A stretch of 64,000 nucleotides of DNA from Pseudalkalibacillus sp051842935. Its GTDB lineage: Bacteria > Bacillota > Bacilli > Bacillales > Fictibacillaceae. The stretch lies in the NCBI RefSeq assembly GCF_051842935.1, contig NZ_JBPXRR010000001.1:744001-808000 (forward strand). Reading direction: 5' to 3'. Made by a program: the position numbers and the translations under genes. The notes under the pieces are model-generated. The model made no database searches. It saw only the letters and a list, made by a program, of their open reading frames with translations, and was not told the DNA's origin. This document shows positions 51,521 through 60,833 of the stretch, piece by piece (position 1 is the first letter of the stretch; each line of letters opens with the position of its first letter).

Positions 51521-51610
51521 CATTTTGTTCTGAGGCTTGTTTTTCCAAAAATTTCGTTACATAATGGATAAGCAGGCCACTATTCGAAGAACTCAAGGGA
51601 TGAATTCAAC

Positions 51611-53125
51611 ATGTTCAAAAAAACATTGCAGGTCACCTTATTTGTCGCACTGATTCTTACATTGTTCGTCATTACAAAGCCATATTGGGAGAACTGGATT
51701 CTCGGGGCACTGAGTATCTTTTTCACATTTTCCGCTCTATTCATCGGAATTGTCATCTTCCTTGAGAACCGTCATCCATCTCAAACCTTGACCTGGTTTG
51801 TCGTGCTGGCGGCATTTCCGCTTGTAGGATTCTTTTTCTATATGCTCTTCGGTCGTAATTATCGGAAAAAGAAGATGTTCGACCAAAAAGCGCTCACGGA
51901 CCAGGAGGCCTTTTCGAGATTCGAGCAGAACAGGCCGATTGATGATGAACAAATGCAGATGATGGGGGACCATCAGAAACTTCTGTTTAAGCTCGCGCAA
52001 AAACTGGGTAAGAGTCCGATTTCGTTTAACACAGAAACGAGAGTTCTTACCAATGGTCAAGAAACGTACCAATGGATTCTTGATGCGCTGGAAAAAGCAG
52101 AAGAACATATACATATGGAATATTACATCGTGAGAGATGACGGGATCGGGAAACAGATCCAAGAAGTGCTCATGGAAAAAGCAAGAGAAGGTATTGAGGT
52201 ACGCTTTTTGTATGATGCGGTTGGTAGCTGGAAATTGTCGAGAGGTTATATTGATGAACTCAGGGAGGCAGGCGTTCAAGCTGTCCCGTTCCTACCGGTT
52301 AAGCTACCGCTTTTCAACAACAAGATCAATTACCGTAATCACCGGAAAATCGTTGTGATTGATGGGAACGTCGGGTTTGTAGGTGGTTTGAACATCGGTG
52401 ATGAATACCTGGGTTTGAATCAAGCTTATGGCTTTTGGAGAGACACGCATTTGATGGTAAAAGGGGAAGCGGTCCGCAGTTTGCAGTTGATCTTCCTCCA
52501 AGATTGGTTCTCCATGACAGGGGAGACGTTGTTGGAACCGAATTATCTGTCCCCTTCTATCCCGACAGACGAAGCGTATGGCGGGGTTCAGATGATTGCA
52601 GGTGGACCGGATCATCAATGGGACGTCATCAAAAAACTGTTTTTCTCAATGATCATTTCGGCGAAACGTTCGATCTGGATTACATCACCTTATTTCATAC
52701 CAGATGAAGATATCTTGAATGCCCTCCGTGTGGCAGCATTGAGTGGAATTGATGTCCGCATACTTTTCCCTGCAAAACCGGACAAGCACCTTCCGTTCCA
52801 TGCCTCAAGGTCGTATTTTCCAAGCCTGATGGAAGCAGGTGTGAAAGTGTATGAATATGAGAAAGGCTTCCTCCACAGTAAAATGATCATCGTCGATAAC
52901 GAATTGGCGTCGATCGGAACGGCGAACATGGATATGAGAAGTTTCCATCTGAACTTTGAAGTGAATGCTTTCTTGTACCGGACGAAGAGCACGCTAAGGC
53001 TAGTGGAAGATTTCCTCCATGATTTGGAGGACGCCAAACAGATTCATCCTGAAGATTTTGCGAACCGTTCGTTCTATTACAAGGTGATCGAATCGACATC
53101 GAGATTGCTGTCCCCATTATTATGA
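51611..53125 (+). CDS. cls: Cardiolipin synthase
   Basis: 504 residues. Two N-terminal membrane segments precede two phospholipase-D HKD motifs: NHRKIVVIDGNVGFVGG near residue 238 and HSKMIIVDNELASIGTANMD near residue 417. It joins two phosphatidylglycerols into cardiolipin. AAGGGATGAATTCAAC precedes the ATG. It lies between mecA and coiA. Confidence 0.94.
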   Translation: MFKKTLQVTLFVALILTLFVITKPYWENWILGALSIFFTFSALFIGIVIFLENRHPSQTLTWFVVLAAFPLVGFFFYMLFGRNYRKKKMFDQKALTDQEAFSRFEQNRPIDDEQMQMMGDHQKLLFKLAQKLGKSPISFNTETRVLTNGQETYQWILDALEKAEEHIHMEYYIVRDDGIGKQIQEVLMEKAREGIEVRFLYDAVGSWKLSRGYIDELREAGVQAVPFLPVKLPLFNNKINYRNHRKIVVIDGNVGFVGGLNIGDEYLGLNQAYGFWRDTHLMVKGEAVRSLQLIFLQDWFSMTGETLLEPNYLSPSIPTDEAYGGVQMIAGGPDHQWDVIKKLFFSMIISAKRSIWITSPYFIPDEDILNALRVAALSGIDVRILFPAKPDKHLPFHASRSYFPSLMEAGVKVYEYEKGFLHSKMIIVDNELASIGTANMDMRSFHLNFEVNAFLYRTKSTLRLVEDFLHDLEDAKQIHPEDFANRSFYYKVIESTSRLLSPLL

Positions 53126-53137
53126 TATTCTTTACGA

Positions 53138-53168
53138 GAAACTTCCTCATTCGAGGAGGTTTCTTTTT
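53138..53168 (+). terminator. Terminator of cls
   Basis: GAAACTTCCTC and GAGGAGGTTTC stem over ATTC, followed by TTTTTC. Confidence 0.88.
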
Positions 53169-53247
53169 CATTAATGGAGAATTGTTATCATCAACATCTT
53201 TTCAGTCATTGGAACGATGTGAAAAACTATAAGAGAGAGGTGACTGC

Positions 53248-54438
53248 TTGTTAACGGCATTAATCGATAAGAACCAATTCTGCAATTTGGCAGAGAGTTG
53301 GCGAAGAGAAGACCTAGAACAATTAAGGTCGAAAGAAACGTTCCGATGTCCAGTGTGCCAGTCGGAAGTAATCATGAAGTTAGGAACGAAAAAGATCTGG
53401 CATTTCTCACACAAAAAAGACTCCTCTTGTCGCGATGAATATGAACCTGAATCAATGTATCACCTGTTTGGAAAGAAGCAGCTGTATCGATGGCTGGACA
53501 AACAGGACTACGAACCAGAGCTTGAAAAACACTTTCCTCTACTGAACCAACGCCCTGATCTATATTTACCCTCGCAATCCCCGGCAGTAGCTATTGAGTA
53601 CCAGTGTTCCTCTTTATCAACAGAACTCCTACAAAAAAGAACATCTTCCTATATACAAGGCGCAATCGATGCCGTTTGGATTCTAGGTGAAAAAAGGATA
53701 TCCCGCGTGAACGAAACCATCTACCGGTTGGATGACCTTGCTTTGAACGCTTTACAATATCCTTCTGATGACTCCCGTCGACCTTACCTTCTGTATTATT
53801 GCCCGCTCACTTCCGCATTTACGATTCTTCATTCCATCATCCCGTACTCTTCACAAACGATTTTCGCAGCACGGAAAACCATTCCTCTTCATAAGTCGCT
53901 TTATCCCATAGCCATACCATCTCCACAGTCACTACCAACAGATTTCATATCCCCATGGGTCCAAAAGGTTTTCAAAACTAGGCTGTATTTGCATGTGAAC
54001 CGCGATGAGTCCGTCGTGCGCCTGAAGCATCGGCTGATTGAATCAGGGGCAGTACCGAGTCTTTTTCCCATTGAAGCGGGTGTTCCATCGGATTATATGT
54101 ACTGGTTTGAAACACCGTCCTATGTTTGGCAGACCATCCTTCTCATAGACATCATCAAGCCACTTCCAGCTGGATCTTCCTTTCAATTCAGAGATGTATA
54201 TCAACCATTTTTACATCGGATAAAAAAGTATCGGATCAAGGTGAGGCATGACCTTCATAGCGATTCACACTTATCCTATGCCCTTATGGATTATTTGAAA
54301 TGGCTTCGGAAATCTGGAGTGCTCGGCTGGGGTGGAAAAGGGCGGTTCGTCAAAAAGCGGGACCCACAATTCCCTAAAACGGTTGTAGAAGCGAAAGATC
54401 AATTACGAGGAATGATTCTTACGTGTATGGAAGGATAA
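53248..54438 (+). CDS. coiA: Competence protein CoiA
   Basis: 396 residues. The N-terminal part has a zinc-finger-like FRCPVCQSEVIMK and HFSHKKD; the nuclease-like core is seen at QRPDLYLPSQSPAVAIEYQC (E-x-Q). CoiA is needed for transformation, probably in DNA processing with DprA and RecA. The TTG start follows GAGAGAGGTGACTGC. It lies just before pepF, as in Bacillus and Streptococcus. Confidence 0.9.
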   Translation: MLTALIDKNQFCNLAESWRREDLEQLRSKETFRCPVCQSEVIMKLGTKKIWHFSHKKDSSCRDEYEPESMYHLFGKKQLYRWLDKQDYEPELEKHFPLLNQRPDLYLPSQSPAVAIEYQCSSLSTELLQKRTSSYIQGAIDAVWILGEKRISRVNETIYRLDDLALNALQYPSDDSRRPYLLYYCPLTSAFTILHSIIPYSSQTIFAARKTIPLHKSLYPIAIPSPQSLPTDFISPWVQKVFKTRLYLHVNRDESVVRLKHRLIESGAVPSLFPIEAGVPSDYMYWFETPSYVWQTILLIDIIKPLPAGSSFQFRDVYQPFLHRIKKYRIKVRHDLHSDSHLSYALMDYLKWLRKSGVLGWGGKGRFVKKRDPQFPKTVVEAKDQLRGMILTCMEG

Positions 54439-54517
54439 TAAACGTACTTGCTCGAATTTATACTTGAGATAAGGTAATATGGAATTTAGTTGAGATTAGA
54501 AGGAGGAATACAATACT

Positions 54518-56338
54518 ATGGCAGAACAAGCAGTGAAATCGCTTCCAAAAAGAGATGAGATTCCTGTCCAGGATACGTGGGATCTGGAAGATATCTTCGC
54601 AACAGATGATGCATGGGAGCAAGAATTCAAACAAGTGAAAGAAATGATTCCACAAATCGATCAATATCAGGGCAAACTCGGTGAATCTGCCGATACGTTC
54701 TATGAAGCACTACAATTGCAAGATGAGATTACGATGCGCTTAGGAAAGCTCTATACATATGCACATATGCGCTATGATCAAGATACGACCAATTCTTTCT
54801 ATCAAGGATTGAATGATCGTGCGGCTTCATTGGCAACTGAGACGGGCAGTCACCTTTCCTACATCGTACCTGAGATCCTCTCTCTGGAAGAAAGCCAGAT
54901 CCGTTCTTTCGTTCAGGAAAAGGAAGAATTGAAACTGTTTGAGCATTTCCTGGATGAGATCAATCGCAGTCGTCCGCATGTCCTTACGCAAAAGGAAGAG
55001 GCGATCCTTGCTGGTGTAAGTGAAGTGACCAGCAGCCCTAGTAATACATTTGGAATGCTGAACAATGCGGATATGAAGTTCCCTACGATCAAAGATGAAA
55101 ATGGGGAAGAGGTAGAAATCACGCATGGACGCTACATCCGGTTCTTGGAAAGTGACGATCCTGAAGTCCGCAAGAATGCGTTCAAAGCGATGTATGGAAC
55201 GTATGACAAGTTCAAGAATACGTTCGCGAGCACCTTGAGCGGTAACATTAAAAAGGATAACTTCAATGCACGCGTGCGGAAATATGATTCTGCTCGTCAG
55301 GCTGCATTGGATTCCAACAACATTCCAGAACAAGTGTATGACAACCTCGTCAAAACTGTGAACGATAATCTGCACTTGCTTCATCGTTATGTGCGGTTGC
55401 GTAAAAAAGCGCTTGGCCTAGATGAGTTGCACATGTATGATTTGTACACTCCGATTGTAAAGGATGCCAAAATGGAAATCCCTTATGACGAGGCGAAGGA
55501 GCTTGTACTCAAGAGCCTGGCACCACTAGGTGAGAAGTACGTGAACATCGTAGGTGAAGGGTATGAAAAGCGTTGGATCGACGTTCAAGAAAACGTCGGG
55601 AAGCGAAGCGGAGCATATTCGTCCGGCACGTATGGAACGATGCCTTACATCCTTCTGAACTGGCAGGATAACGTAAACAATCTATTTACGTTGACTCACG
55701 AAATCGGTCACTCCGTACACAGCTATTACACAAGGGAGAATCAGCCTTATCCTTATGCGAATTACTCCATTTTCGTAGCAGAAGTCGCTTCAACTTGTAA
55801 CGAGGCCCTATTGAACGATTATTTGTTGAAAAATACGGAAGATAAAAAGAAAAAGCTTTATCTGTTGAACCACCACTTGGAAGGATTCCGCGGAACGGTC
55901 TTCCGTCAGACGATGTTCGCTGAATTTGAACAAATGATTCATGAACGTGCTGCAGCTGGTGAAGCATTGACTCCTGATTTGCTTACAAAACTGTATTACG
56001 CACTGAACGAGAAGTACTTCGGTGAGGACATCATCATCGATGAGGAGATCGGTCTTGAATGGGCACGAATTCCACACTTCTATTACAATTACTATGTGTA
56101 TCAATATGCAACAGGCTTCAGTGCTGCTGCATCGCTTTCCAAACAAATCCTTAATGAAGGAGAACCTGCGGTTGAGCGTTATCTGGAATTCTTGAAGGCG
56201 GGAAGTTCAGATTATCCAATCGAGGTGTTGAAGAAAGCTGGTGTCGATATGACAAGCAGCAAACCGATTGAAGAAGCACTTTCTGTATTCGAAAGTGTAT
56301 TGGATGAAATGGAAGAGTTGCTTTTCGAAGACGAATAA
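54518..56338 (+). CDS. pepF: Oligoendopeptidase F
   Basis: 606 residues, M3 metallopeptidase. The zinc site HEIGH is in FTLTHEIGHSVHSYY near residue 390, with the third ligand in FVAEVASTCNEAL. It degrades short peptides in the cytosol and would act on peptides brought in by Opp. AGAAGGAGGAATACAATACT precedes the ATG. A strong terminator follows. Confidence 0.96.
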   Translation: MAEQAVKSLPKRDEIPVQDTWDLEDIFATDDAWEQEFKQVKEMIPQIDQYQGKLGESADTFYEALQLQDEITMRLGKLYTYAHMRYDQDTTNSFYQGLNDRAASLATETGSHLSYIVPEILSLEESQIRSFVQEKEELKLFEHFLDEINRSRPHVLTQKEEAILAGVSEVTSSPSNTFGMLNNADMKFPTIKDENGEEVEITHGRYIRFLESDDPEVRKNAFKAMYGTYDKFKNTFASTLSGNIKKDNFNARVRKYDSARQAALDSNNIPEQVYDNLVKTVNDNLHLLHRYVRLRKKALGLDELHMYDLYTPIVKDAKMEIPYDEAKELVLKSLAPLGEKYVNIVGEGYEKRWIDVQENVGKRSGAYSSGTYGTMPYILLNWQDNVNNLFTLTHEIGHSVHSYYTRENQPYPYANYSIFVAEVASTCNEALLNDYLLKNTEDKKKKLYLLNHHLEGFRGTVFRQTMFAEFEQMIHERAAAGEALTPDLLTKLYYALNEKYFGEDIIIDEEIGLEWARIPHFYYNYYVYQYATGFSAAASLSKQILNEGEPAVERYLEFLKAGSSDYPIEVLKKAGVDMTSSKPIEEALSVFESVLDEMEELLFEDE

Positions 56339-56349
56339 GGAAAAAATCA

Positions 56350-56386
56350 GACTGGCCCAGCCAATACGGTTATGGGCCAGTTTTTA
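56350..56386 (+). terminator. Terminator of pepF
   Basis: ACTGGCCCA and TGGGCCAGT stem over GCCAATACGGTTA, followed by TTTTT. Confidence 0.88.
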
Positions 56387-56410
56387 CATGTTGGAAGAGT
56401 CCGTAGCCAT

Positions 56411-56596
56411 TCATGCGTTCCTGAATCCTTTGAATCGATTTCGGTTGTTGAAGCGTGAAATCAAGAAGAAGATAGACAGAAATAAGAGCGGAGTGGCTAT
56501 GAACAATGGAAAAAGCTTGAGGAAACCGAACACGACTAGAATAAAACTAATCACAATGAAGATCAACCCGATAAACGTTCCGATCCGTATAGGCAT
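56411..56596 (-). CDS. Small membrane protein, 61 aa
   Basis: Two hydrophobic segments fill residues 5-48 (TFIGLIFIVISFILVVFGFL and LFPLFIATPLLFLSIFFLI), followed by a basic tail FNNRNRFKGFRNA. AAGGGAGTTGGGTGTGA precedes the ATG at 56596. It is divergent from the Nudix gene. No family was recognised. Confidence 0.68.
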   Translation of the reverse strand: MPIRIGTFIGLIFIVISFILVVFGFLKLFPLFIATPLLFLSIFFLISRFNNRNRFKGFRNA

Positions 56597-56673
56597 TCAC
56601 ACCCAACTCCCTTCATTACTATCCTATGATTCGGTTTAATGAACATGCTCTAATAAAGGAGGTCAAAACGAAC

Positions 56674-57057
56674 TTGAGGGATTCAAGCAGAGTCATTTTA
56701 ATACAAGGAGGCAACATAGCCCTTATAAAAAGAATGAAAAAAGGAGCTGAATACTATGTGGTTCCCGGTGGTGGAATAGAAGCAGGAGAGTCTGCAGAAC
56801 AAACAGCAATTCGCGAGGCGAAAGAAGAGCTCGGTTTAGAGGTTAGCATAGTTCGCTTGTTTCATATGGAAGATTGGCATGGTGCACACCATTTTTACCT
56901 GGTAAATACATTAGGCGGTGTTTTCGGATCGGGAACGGGAGCTGAGTTCTACAATCATGCTGAAGAGAAAGGCATCTATGAACCTGTTTGGGTTGGACTT
57001 GAGGAATTACATCAAATTGACTTGAGACCAGCATCCATTGTTCATAAATTACGATAG
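56674..57057 (+). CDS. Nudix hydrolase
   Basis: 127 residues. The Nudix box GGGIEAGESAEQTAIREAKE followed by ELG is complete. Such enzymes cleave nucleoside diphosphates linked to another group; the substrate is open. TTG at 56674 is preferred because AAAGGAGGT lies ten bases upstream; an in-frame ATG at 56626 lies before that site. It ends in a terminator shared with yjbH. Confidence 0.88.
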   Translation: MRDSSRVILIQGGNIALIKRMKKGAEYYVVPGGGIEAGESAEQTAIREAKEELGLEVSIVRLFHMEDWHGAHHFYLVNTLGGVFGSGTGAEFYNHAEEKGIYEPVWVGLEELHQIDLRPASIVHKLR

Positions 57058-57062
57058 ATACA

Positions 57063-57099
57063 TAAAAAACAGCCATCCTTATTCGGATTGGCTGTTTTG
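57063..57099. terminator. Bidirectional terminator between the Nudix gene and yjbH
   Basis: AACAGCCA and TGGCTGTT arms; A run on the left and TTTTG on the right. The stop codon of yjbH (57079-57081) lies within it. Confidence 0.85.
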
Positions 57100-57993
57100 A
57101 TTGTACCGCCAAAATGTGCCGTGCTTGACCGGTACACGTTCGACCACTTGTTGTAATGCAAGCTTCTTCATTTCGTTTTCCACTTCTCGTGATGTAAGAT
57201 TATACACCTCTGAAATCTCTTTCGTTGCCACGAATTGATATTTCTTCAAGAATTGTTCCATAGATGGAGGTGAACATTTTCCAGGTAACTCACCCAATAA
57301 TTCTTCGAGGATGTGGACGTAAACATCATAGGAATACATACCTGTGATTTTGATTCCCTCATCCGAAGTATCACTGAAGAATACGAGGGACGGAAGTTGG
57401 TTGACCTCCATTTCCTGTGTCGTTCTCACATCACATTGGAATGCTTTCACAGCTGTTTCAGAATGAAGATCTTTCTTGAATTCCTCTACATCAAGTCCTG
57501 CTTCATCTGCACAATTGATCAGCACTTCCAATTTTGTGATGTTCTGTTTTTGTAAAAACAACACTTCCCTCAGCTTTCTCAAGAATCGCATTCCGCCGCT
57601 TTTTCCTTGCAACTCAGCAGCTTTTACAGCGATGGAAGCGATATAAGGTGTCTGGATCGGATCCTCAAACCAAACATCTCCATCGCAGGACATACCTGAA
57701 CGATTCGCAGTGATTTCCCACTTTTTTGCAACATCTTCTTTCGAGCAGATTCCGTTTCGCTTTTGCACGACAGAATTCCAGTATTCAATTCGTCCTCCCA
57801 TCAGGTGACGGAGGCGAAAATGGTTTCCATATTCGATTTGCAGTTTTTTGATAACAGGTTCCAAACCCCAACATTCCGGACAGAGCGGATCGACGAAGGA
57901 GTAAATTTCAATTGGACGATTCCCTGAAGGTGCAGTTATTTCGCATTCATTTCCGCACTCTACATCAGATGTTTGATGATCTGTAGTAGTCAA
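57079..57993 (-). CDS. yjbH: YjbH, adaptor for ClpXP degradation of Spx
   Basis: 304 residues. DsbA-like domain opening with EIYSFVDPLCPECWGLEPVI (CPEC active-site-like motif near residue 38). The Cys/His-rich N-terminus (SDVECGNECEI) is where B. subtilis YjbH binds zinc. It presents Spx to ClpXP; oxidants inactivate it and Spx then accumulates. GGAGAATAACC precedes the ATG. yjbI follows upstream on the same strand, a probable yjbI-yjbH operon. Confidence 0.93.
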   Translation of the reverse strand: MTTTDHQTSDVECGNECEITAPSGNRPIEIYSFVDPLCPECWGLEPVIKKLQIEYGNHFRLRHLMGGRIEYWNSVVQKRNGICSKEDVAKKWEITANRSGMSCDGDVWFEDPIQTPYIASIAVKAAELQGKSGGMRFLRKLREVLFLQKQNITKLEVLINCADEAGLDVEEFKKDLHSETAVKAFQCDVRTTQEMEVNQLPSLVFFSDTSDEGIKITGMYSYDVYVHILEELLGELPGKCSPPSMEQFLKKYQFVATKEISEVYNLTSREVENEMKKLALQQVVERVPVKHGTFWRYNQNSQSE

Positions 57994-58017
57994 TGGTTAT
58001 TCTCCTTTCTCTCGATC

Positions 58018-58398
58018 TTATTCAGGATTGTTAACCATGTGATAAGCCGTCATCGTTAAACGACTGAAGATTTGTTCCTTATAAGGACTTTCCAAATTCA
58101 CTTCATCCATGGCGCTTTTCATACAGGATAACCAGGCTTCGGCACGGTTTCTCGTAATTGGAAACGGTAGATGTCTTGCGCGAAGCATAGGATGCCCATG
58201 TTCCTCTGAATAAAGAGGAGGTCCACCTAGAAATTGACTTAGGAATTGTTTCTGTTTACGCATCGTTTCTGTCAGGTCATCCGGAAAAATAGGCGCTAGA
58301 TCTGGATGGGCTTGTACCCTTTCATAAAACGCTTCTACTAATTGTTCAATTTTATCAAACCCACCGATTGCTTCGAATGGAGTTGTTTCATTATTCAT
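58018..58398 (-). CDS. yjbI: Group II truncated hemoglobin YjbI
   Basis: 126 residues, truncated globin. GGFDKIEQLVEAFYERV begins the fold, FLSQFLGGPPLYSEEHGHPM and LRARHLPFPI (proximal His in ARHLPF) hold the haem side, and AWLSCMKSAMDE completes it with the Trp of group II. It binds oxygen or nitric oxide. It lies 24 bp before yjbH in transcription order. AGGTAGGTTACTTTAT precedes the ATG. Confidence 0.94.
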   Translation of the reverse strand: MNNETTPFEAIGGFDKIEQLVEAFYERVQAHPDLAPIFPDDLTETMRKQKQFLSQFLGGPPLYSEEHGHPMLRARHLPFPITRNRAEAWLSCMKSAMDEVNLESPYKEQIFSRLTMTAYHMVNNPE

Positions 58399-58649
58399 AT
58401 AAAGTAACCTACCTTATTTTGTTCCAAGAAGTTCATACTTATTTTAGCAATGCACATCTGTTTTCGGCAAACAATCTGATTCGGAGAAGTTGTTTACCTT
58501 TGTGTTTCTTACATTTTAGACAGGCTGTTAACCATTTCTTTAATAATCAGGCAAACACCCATCCAGATCAAAGTGCTTGTCCATATACTATTGTACAACT
58601 GAGAAAAATTGTAATGGTGTCGAGTAATAAGTAAGGGAGGATGGATAGG

Positions 58650-58952
58650 ATGAGTCTGTTTAAAGAGGACAGAGAAGAAGTGCTGAGTGAAGAGACGGAG
58701 CGCGAAGATCATAAATGTAAATGTGGATGTATCTGTAAAGTGCTTAGTAAGTTATTACCTGGAACACCTGTAGATGTCAAATTTACAGGAACGGATGCAG
58801 ACGATAACATTCGGCTTGTATTCAGCTGTGTCGATCTGGAAAATTGCTGTGGCATCTTTTTCGACCGTTTGCCGGACGGGAGTCCGTTCAATGAAGCGAT
58901 TTGGATTCCTTGTGAAAAGATCGCGTTTTTGAGAGAGGTAAAACCAAGCTAA
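58650..58952 (+). CDS. Cysteine-rich hypothetical protein, 100 aa
   Basis: A charged start is followed by KCKCGCICKVLSKLLPGTPV at residues 26-45, then a beta-rich part with VFSCVDLENCCGIFFD and a last WIPCEKIAFLRE. Eight cysteines in 100 residues suggest metal binding or spore-coat-like cross-linking. GGGAGG lies ten bases before ATG 58650; the ATG at 58641 abuts it. It sits between yjbI and cwlQ, is divergent from the former, and ends in a shared terminator. Confidence 0.72.
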   Translation: MSLFKEDREEVLSEETEREDHKCKCGCICKVLSKLLPGTPVDVKFTGTDADDNIRLVFSCVDLENCCGIFFDRLPDGSPFNEAIWIPCEKIAFLREVKPS

Positions 58953-58982
58953 AAAAGATGACTCTGCTGAGTCATCTTTTTA
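58952..58982. terminator. Bidirectional terminator between the Cys-rich gene and cwlQ
   Basis: AAAAAGATGACTC and GAGTCATCTTTTT pair perfectly over TGCT. Confidence 0.92.
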
Positions 58983-58991
58983 CATAATGGA

Positions 58992-59612
58992 TTACACACT
59001 TTGGTAGTTTGCAATTACTTTCTTTACATACTGTGTCGTTTCTTTGAAGGGTGGAATTCCGTCATACTTATCGACGTTTCCAGGACCTGCATTATAAGCG
59101 GCTAATGCTTTTTGGATGTTCCCATCGTAACGGTCGAGCATCTGCTTCAAGTATTTGGTACCACCCATGATGTTTTCCTTCGGATTATAAGGGTTGCGGA
59201 CTCCAAGACCTTCTGCCGTTCTCGGCATGAGCTGCATCAATCCCATCGCACCTGCTGGACTTGTGCTCAGTGCTTTGAAATTGGACTCTTGCTTGATGAC
59301 CGAATAGATCAACTTCGGGTCGACTCCATACCGTTCTGATGCTTCATTTATGTATGTGGAATAGGATTGATCTTTGGCAATTGGCGCGTGGTTGATCACC
59401 GTCGGACTGCTGATCGGTGGTTGCATTGCAGGTCGGTCCATCATCGGTTCCATCTGGGTGTTTGACTTAGTTCCGAGTAGTGATTGAAGCTCGTTATTAA
59501 AAATCTGCCCCCATGCGGCATGACTTGAATTTGAAGATATAGGACTTGATCTAAAATCGAATTGACGAAGTGACTGCAATTGTAAGAAAGATTGAATCCA
59601 TTGGCTGTTCAA
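58992..59612 (-). CDS. cwlQ: Lytic transglycosylase CwlQ (YjbJ)
   Basis: 206 residues. The C-terminal SLT domain shows YGVDPKLIYSVIKQESNF with the catalytic Glu, SPAGAMGLMQLMP and YLKQMLDRYDGNIQKALAAY, AGPGNV. The N-terminal part is low-complexity and no signal peptide is seen. B. subtilis CwlQ cuts peptidoglycan as lytic transglycosylase and muramidase. TTG at 59612 is preferred, six bases after GTGGGG; ATG 59618 is possible. A longer open frame upstream overlaps yjbK and is not used. Confidence 0.9.
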   Translation of the reverse strand: MNSQWIQSFLQLQSLRQFDFRSSPISSNSSHAAWGQIFNNELQSLLGTKSNTQMEPMMDRPAMQPPISSPTVINHAPIAKDQSYSTYINEASERYGVDPKLIYSVIKQESNFKALSTSPAGAMGLMQLMPRTAEGLGVRNPYNPKENIMGGTKYLKQMLDRYDGNIQKALAAYNAGPGNVDKYDGIPPFKETTQYVKKVIANYQSV

Positions 59613-59697
59613 AATCATCCCCACTTTCTGTACTACCCATATCATACCAAAACGACCAGAGTGAAGATAGAAAAATTTGGACAAAGCTAAAAGGGAC

Positions 59698-60279
59698 CTA
59701 TTTATTCTTTCGATCAAAAAAGCGCTGGATTTTGTTTGGTGTTTGTCTCTTCGGGATGTTGAACTCCGATAACAGGACATTAAATTCATCTTCGCCTTGT
59801 TTACGATCAGGTACTTCAAATTCCAATTCGAAATCTTCTATACCGAGATACTTGGAATGATCGAACACGAGCAAACCTGATCGATAGGATTCTTCATGAC
59901 GATTGGTCTCTAATGAGCCTAGACTGTACAAATCGGTAGGCTGAATCTGATATTTTTCTTGAAGATGGTCCAATAGTTCACTGGTCTCTATTCCTTCTCC
60001 ATTAATGAGAAGCTCTGCGTCTTTCTCAGACAGTCTCTCGTTGGATTCCAGCAAGCCATCTCCTTGTGGTTCTTTCAGTGTAAAGGTATAAGTGTTGCCT
60101 TTTTTCCGTATCCGCAGAGCACATCCGTGTTTTTTCAATGCGAAATCACTTGTATCAAAATAATGGTTCGTCTGTGACTTGAACTGATCTTTCGGTATGG
60201 AAAAGTGTGAAATCAACTTTTCAAACTCTTCTCTCGTCACTAAGTTCTTCAATTCGATTTCGAGTTCTTGTTCCATCAT
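59698..60279 (-). CDS. yjbK: CYTH domain phosphatase YjbK
   Basis: 193 residues. The CYTH signature ExExK is at residues 7-11 (EIELKNLV). HYFDTSDFALKKHGCALRIR and YTFTLKEPQ continue the triphosphate tunnel, and LLVFDHSKYLGIEDFELEFE gives late acidic residues. CYTH enzymes hydrolyse triphosphates, tripolyphosphate or thiamine triphosphate. GGAGATGAGAC precedes the ATG. It is divergent from yjbL. Confidence 0.9.
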   Translation of the reverse strand: MMEQELEIELKNLVTREEFEKLISHFSIPKDQFKSQTNHYFDTSDFALKKHGCALRIRKKGNTYTFTLKEPQGDGLLESNERLSEKDAELLINGEGIETSELLDHLQEKYQIQPTDLYSLGSLETNRHEESYRSGLLVFDHSKYLGIEDFELEFEVPDRKQGEDEFNVLLSEFNIPKRQTPNKIQRFFDRKNK

Positions 60280-60404
60280 GTCTCATCTCCTGGTTGGATT
60301 TTTCGGTCATTATCTCATAACCGCCCTGTCTCTACAATTATTATCCGACTGGAAAATGTGATACACTAAGAGGTGGAAATCAGATTTAGTTTAGGAGGAC
60401 CATC

Positions 60405-60794
60405 ATGACTGCAAGACTAGAAGTGACAACAAGTGAAGTGAAAGACAACACGATACAATTCAATTGCAAAAGTGAATCGTTGGAGAAGGATTTGAAACTG
60501 GAGCCATCTGGACAAGTCCTTGTAGATTCTGACTCTCTATCATTCATTTACATATTGGAAACAGACGATAGCTTTATCTATGTTTCGATACCGAAGGATC
60601 ACTGGACGGAGCTGAAAACAGTCCTGACAGACGATAAAGAAGGTGTCTTGTCCTTATCACACCACGGATCCTTCCCAATGGACGGGTTGAGTGAAGAACT
60701 TGAATATTTGATTCAAAATATTTCAGGTAATGCAAACTACGGAAGCGAAATGATGAGTAGTGTGGAGGAAATCTTTGAACCTGTAAAAGAATAA
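60405..60794 (+). CDS. yjbL: YjbL (UPF0738 family)
   Basis: 129 residues. Beta-rich soluble protein with DSLSFIYILETDDSFIYVSI and a C-terminal ELEYLIQNISGNANYG. The length and place before yjbM match UPF0738 YjbL. TTAGGAGGACCATC precedes the ATG. It may form one transcript with yjbM, 39 bp on. Function unknown. Confidence 0.86.
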   Translation: MTARLEVTTSEVKDNTIQFNCKSESLEKDLKLEPSGQVLVDSDSLSFIYILETDDSFIYVSIPKDHWTELKTVLTDDKEGVLSLSHHGSFPMDGLSEELEYLIQNISGNANYGSEMMSSVEEIFEPVKE

Positions 60795-60833
60795 ACCCGC
60801 ACGCTTCCGAAAATGAAATTCGGTGGTGGTCAG

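Noticed and set aside
59613..59819. Longer N-terminus for CwlQ reaching into yjbK
   Set aside because: The added part overlaps yjbK, has no binding site and no similarity to the family.
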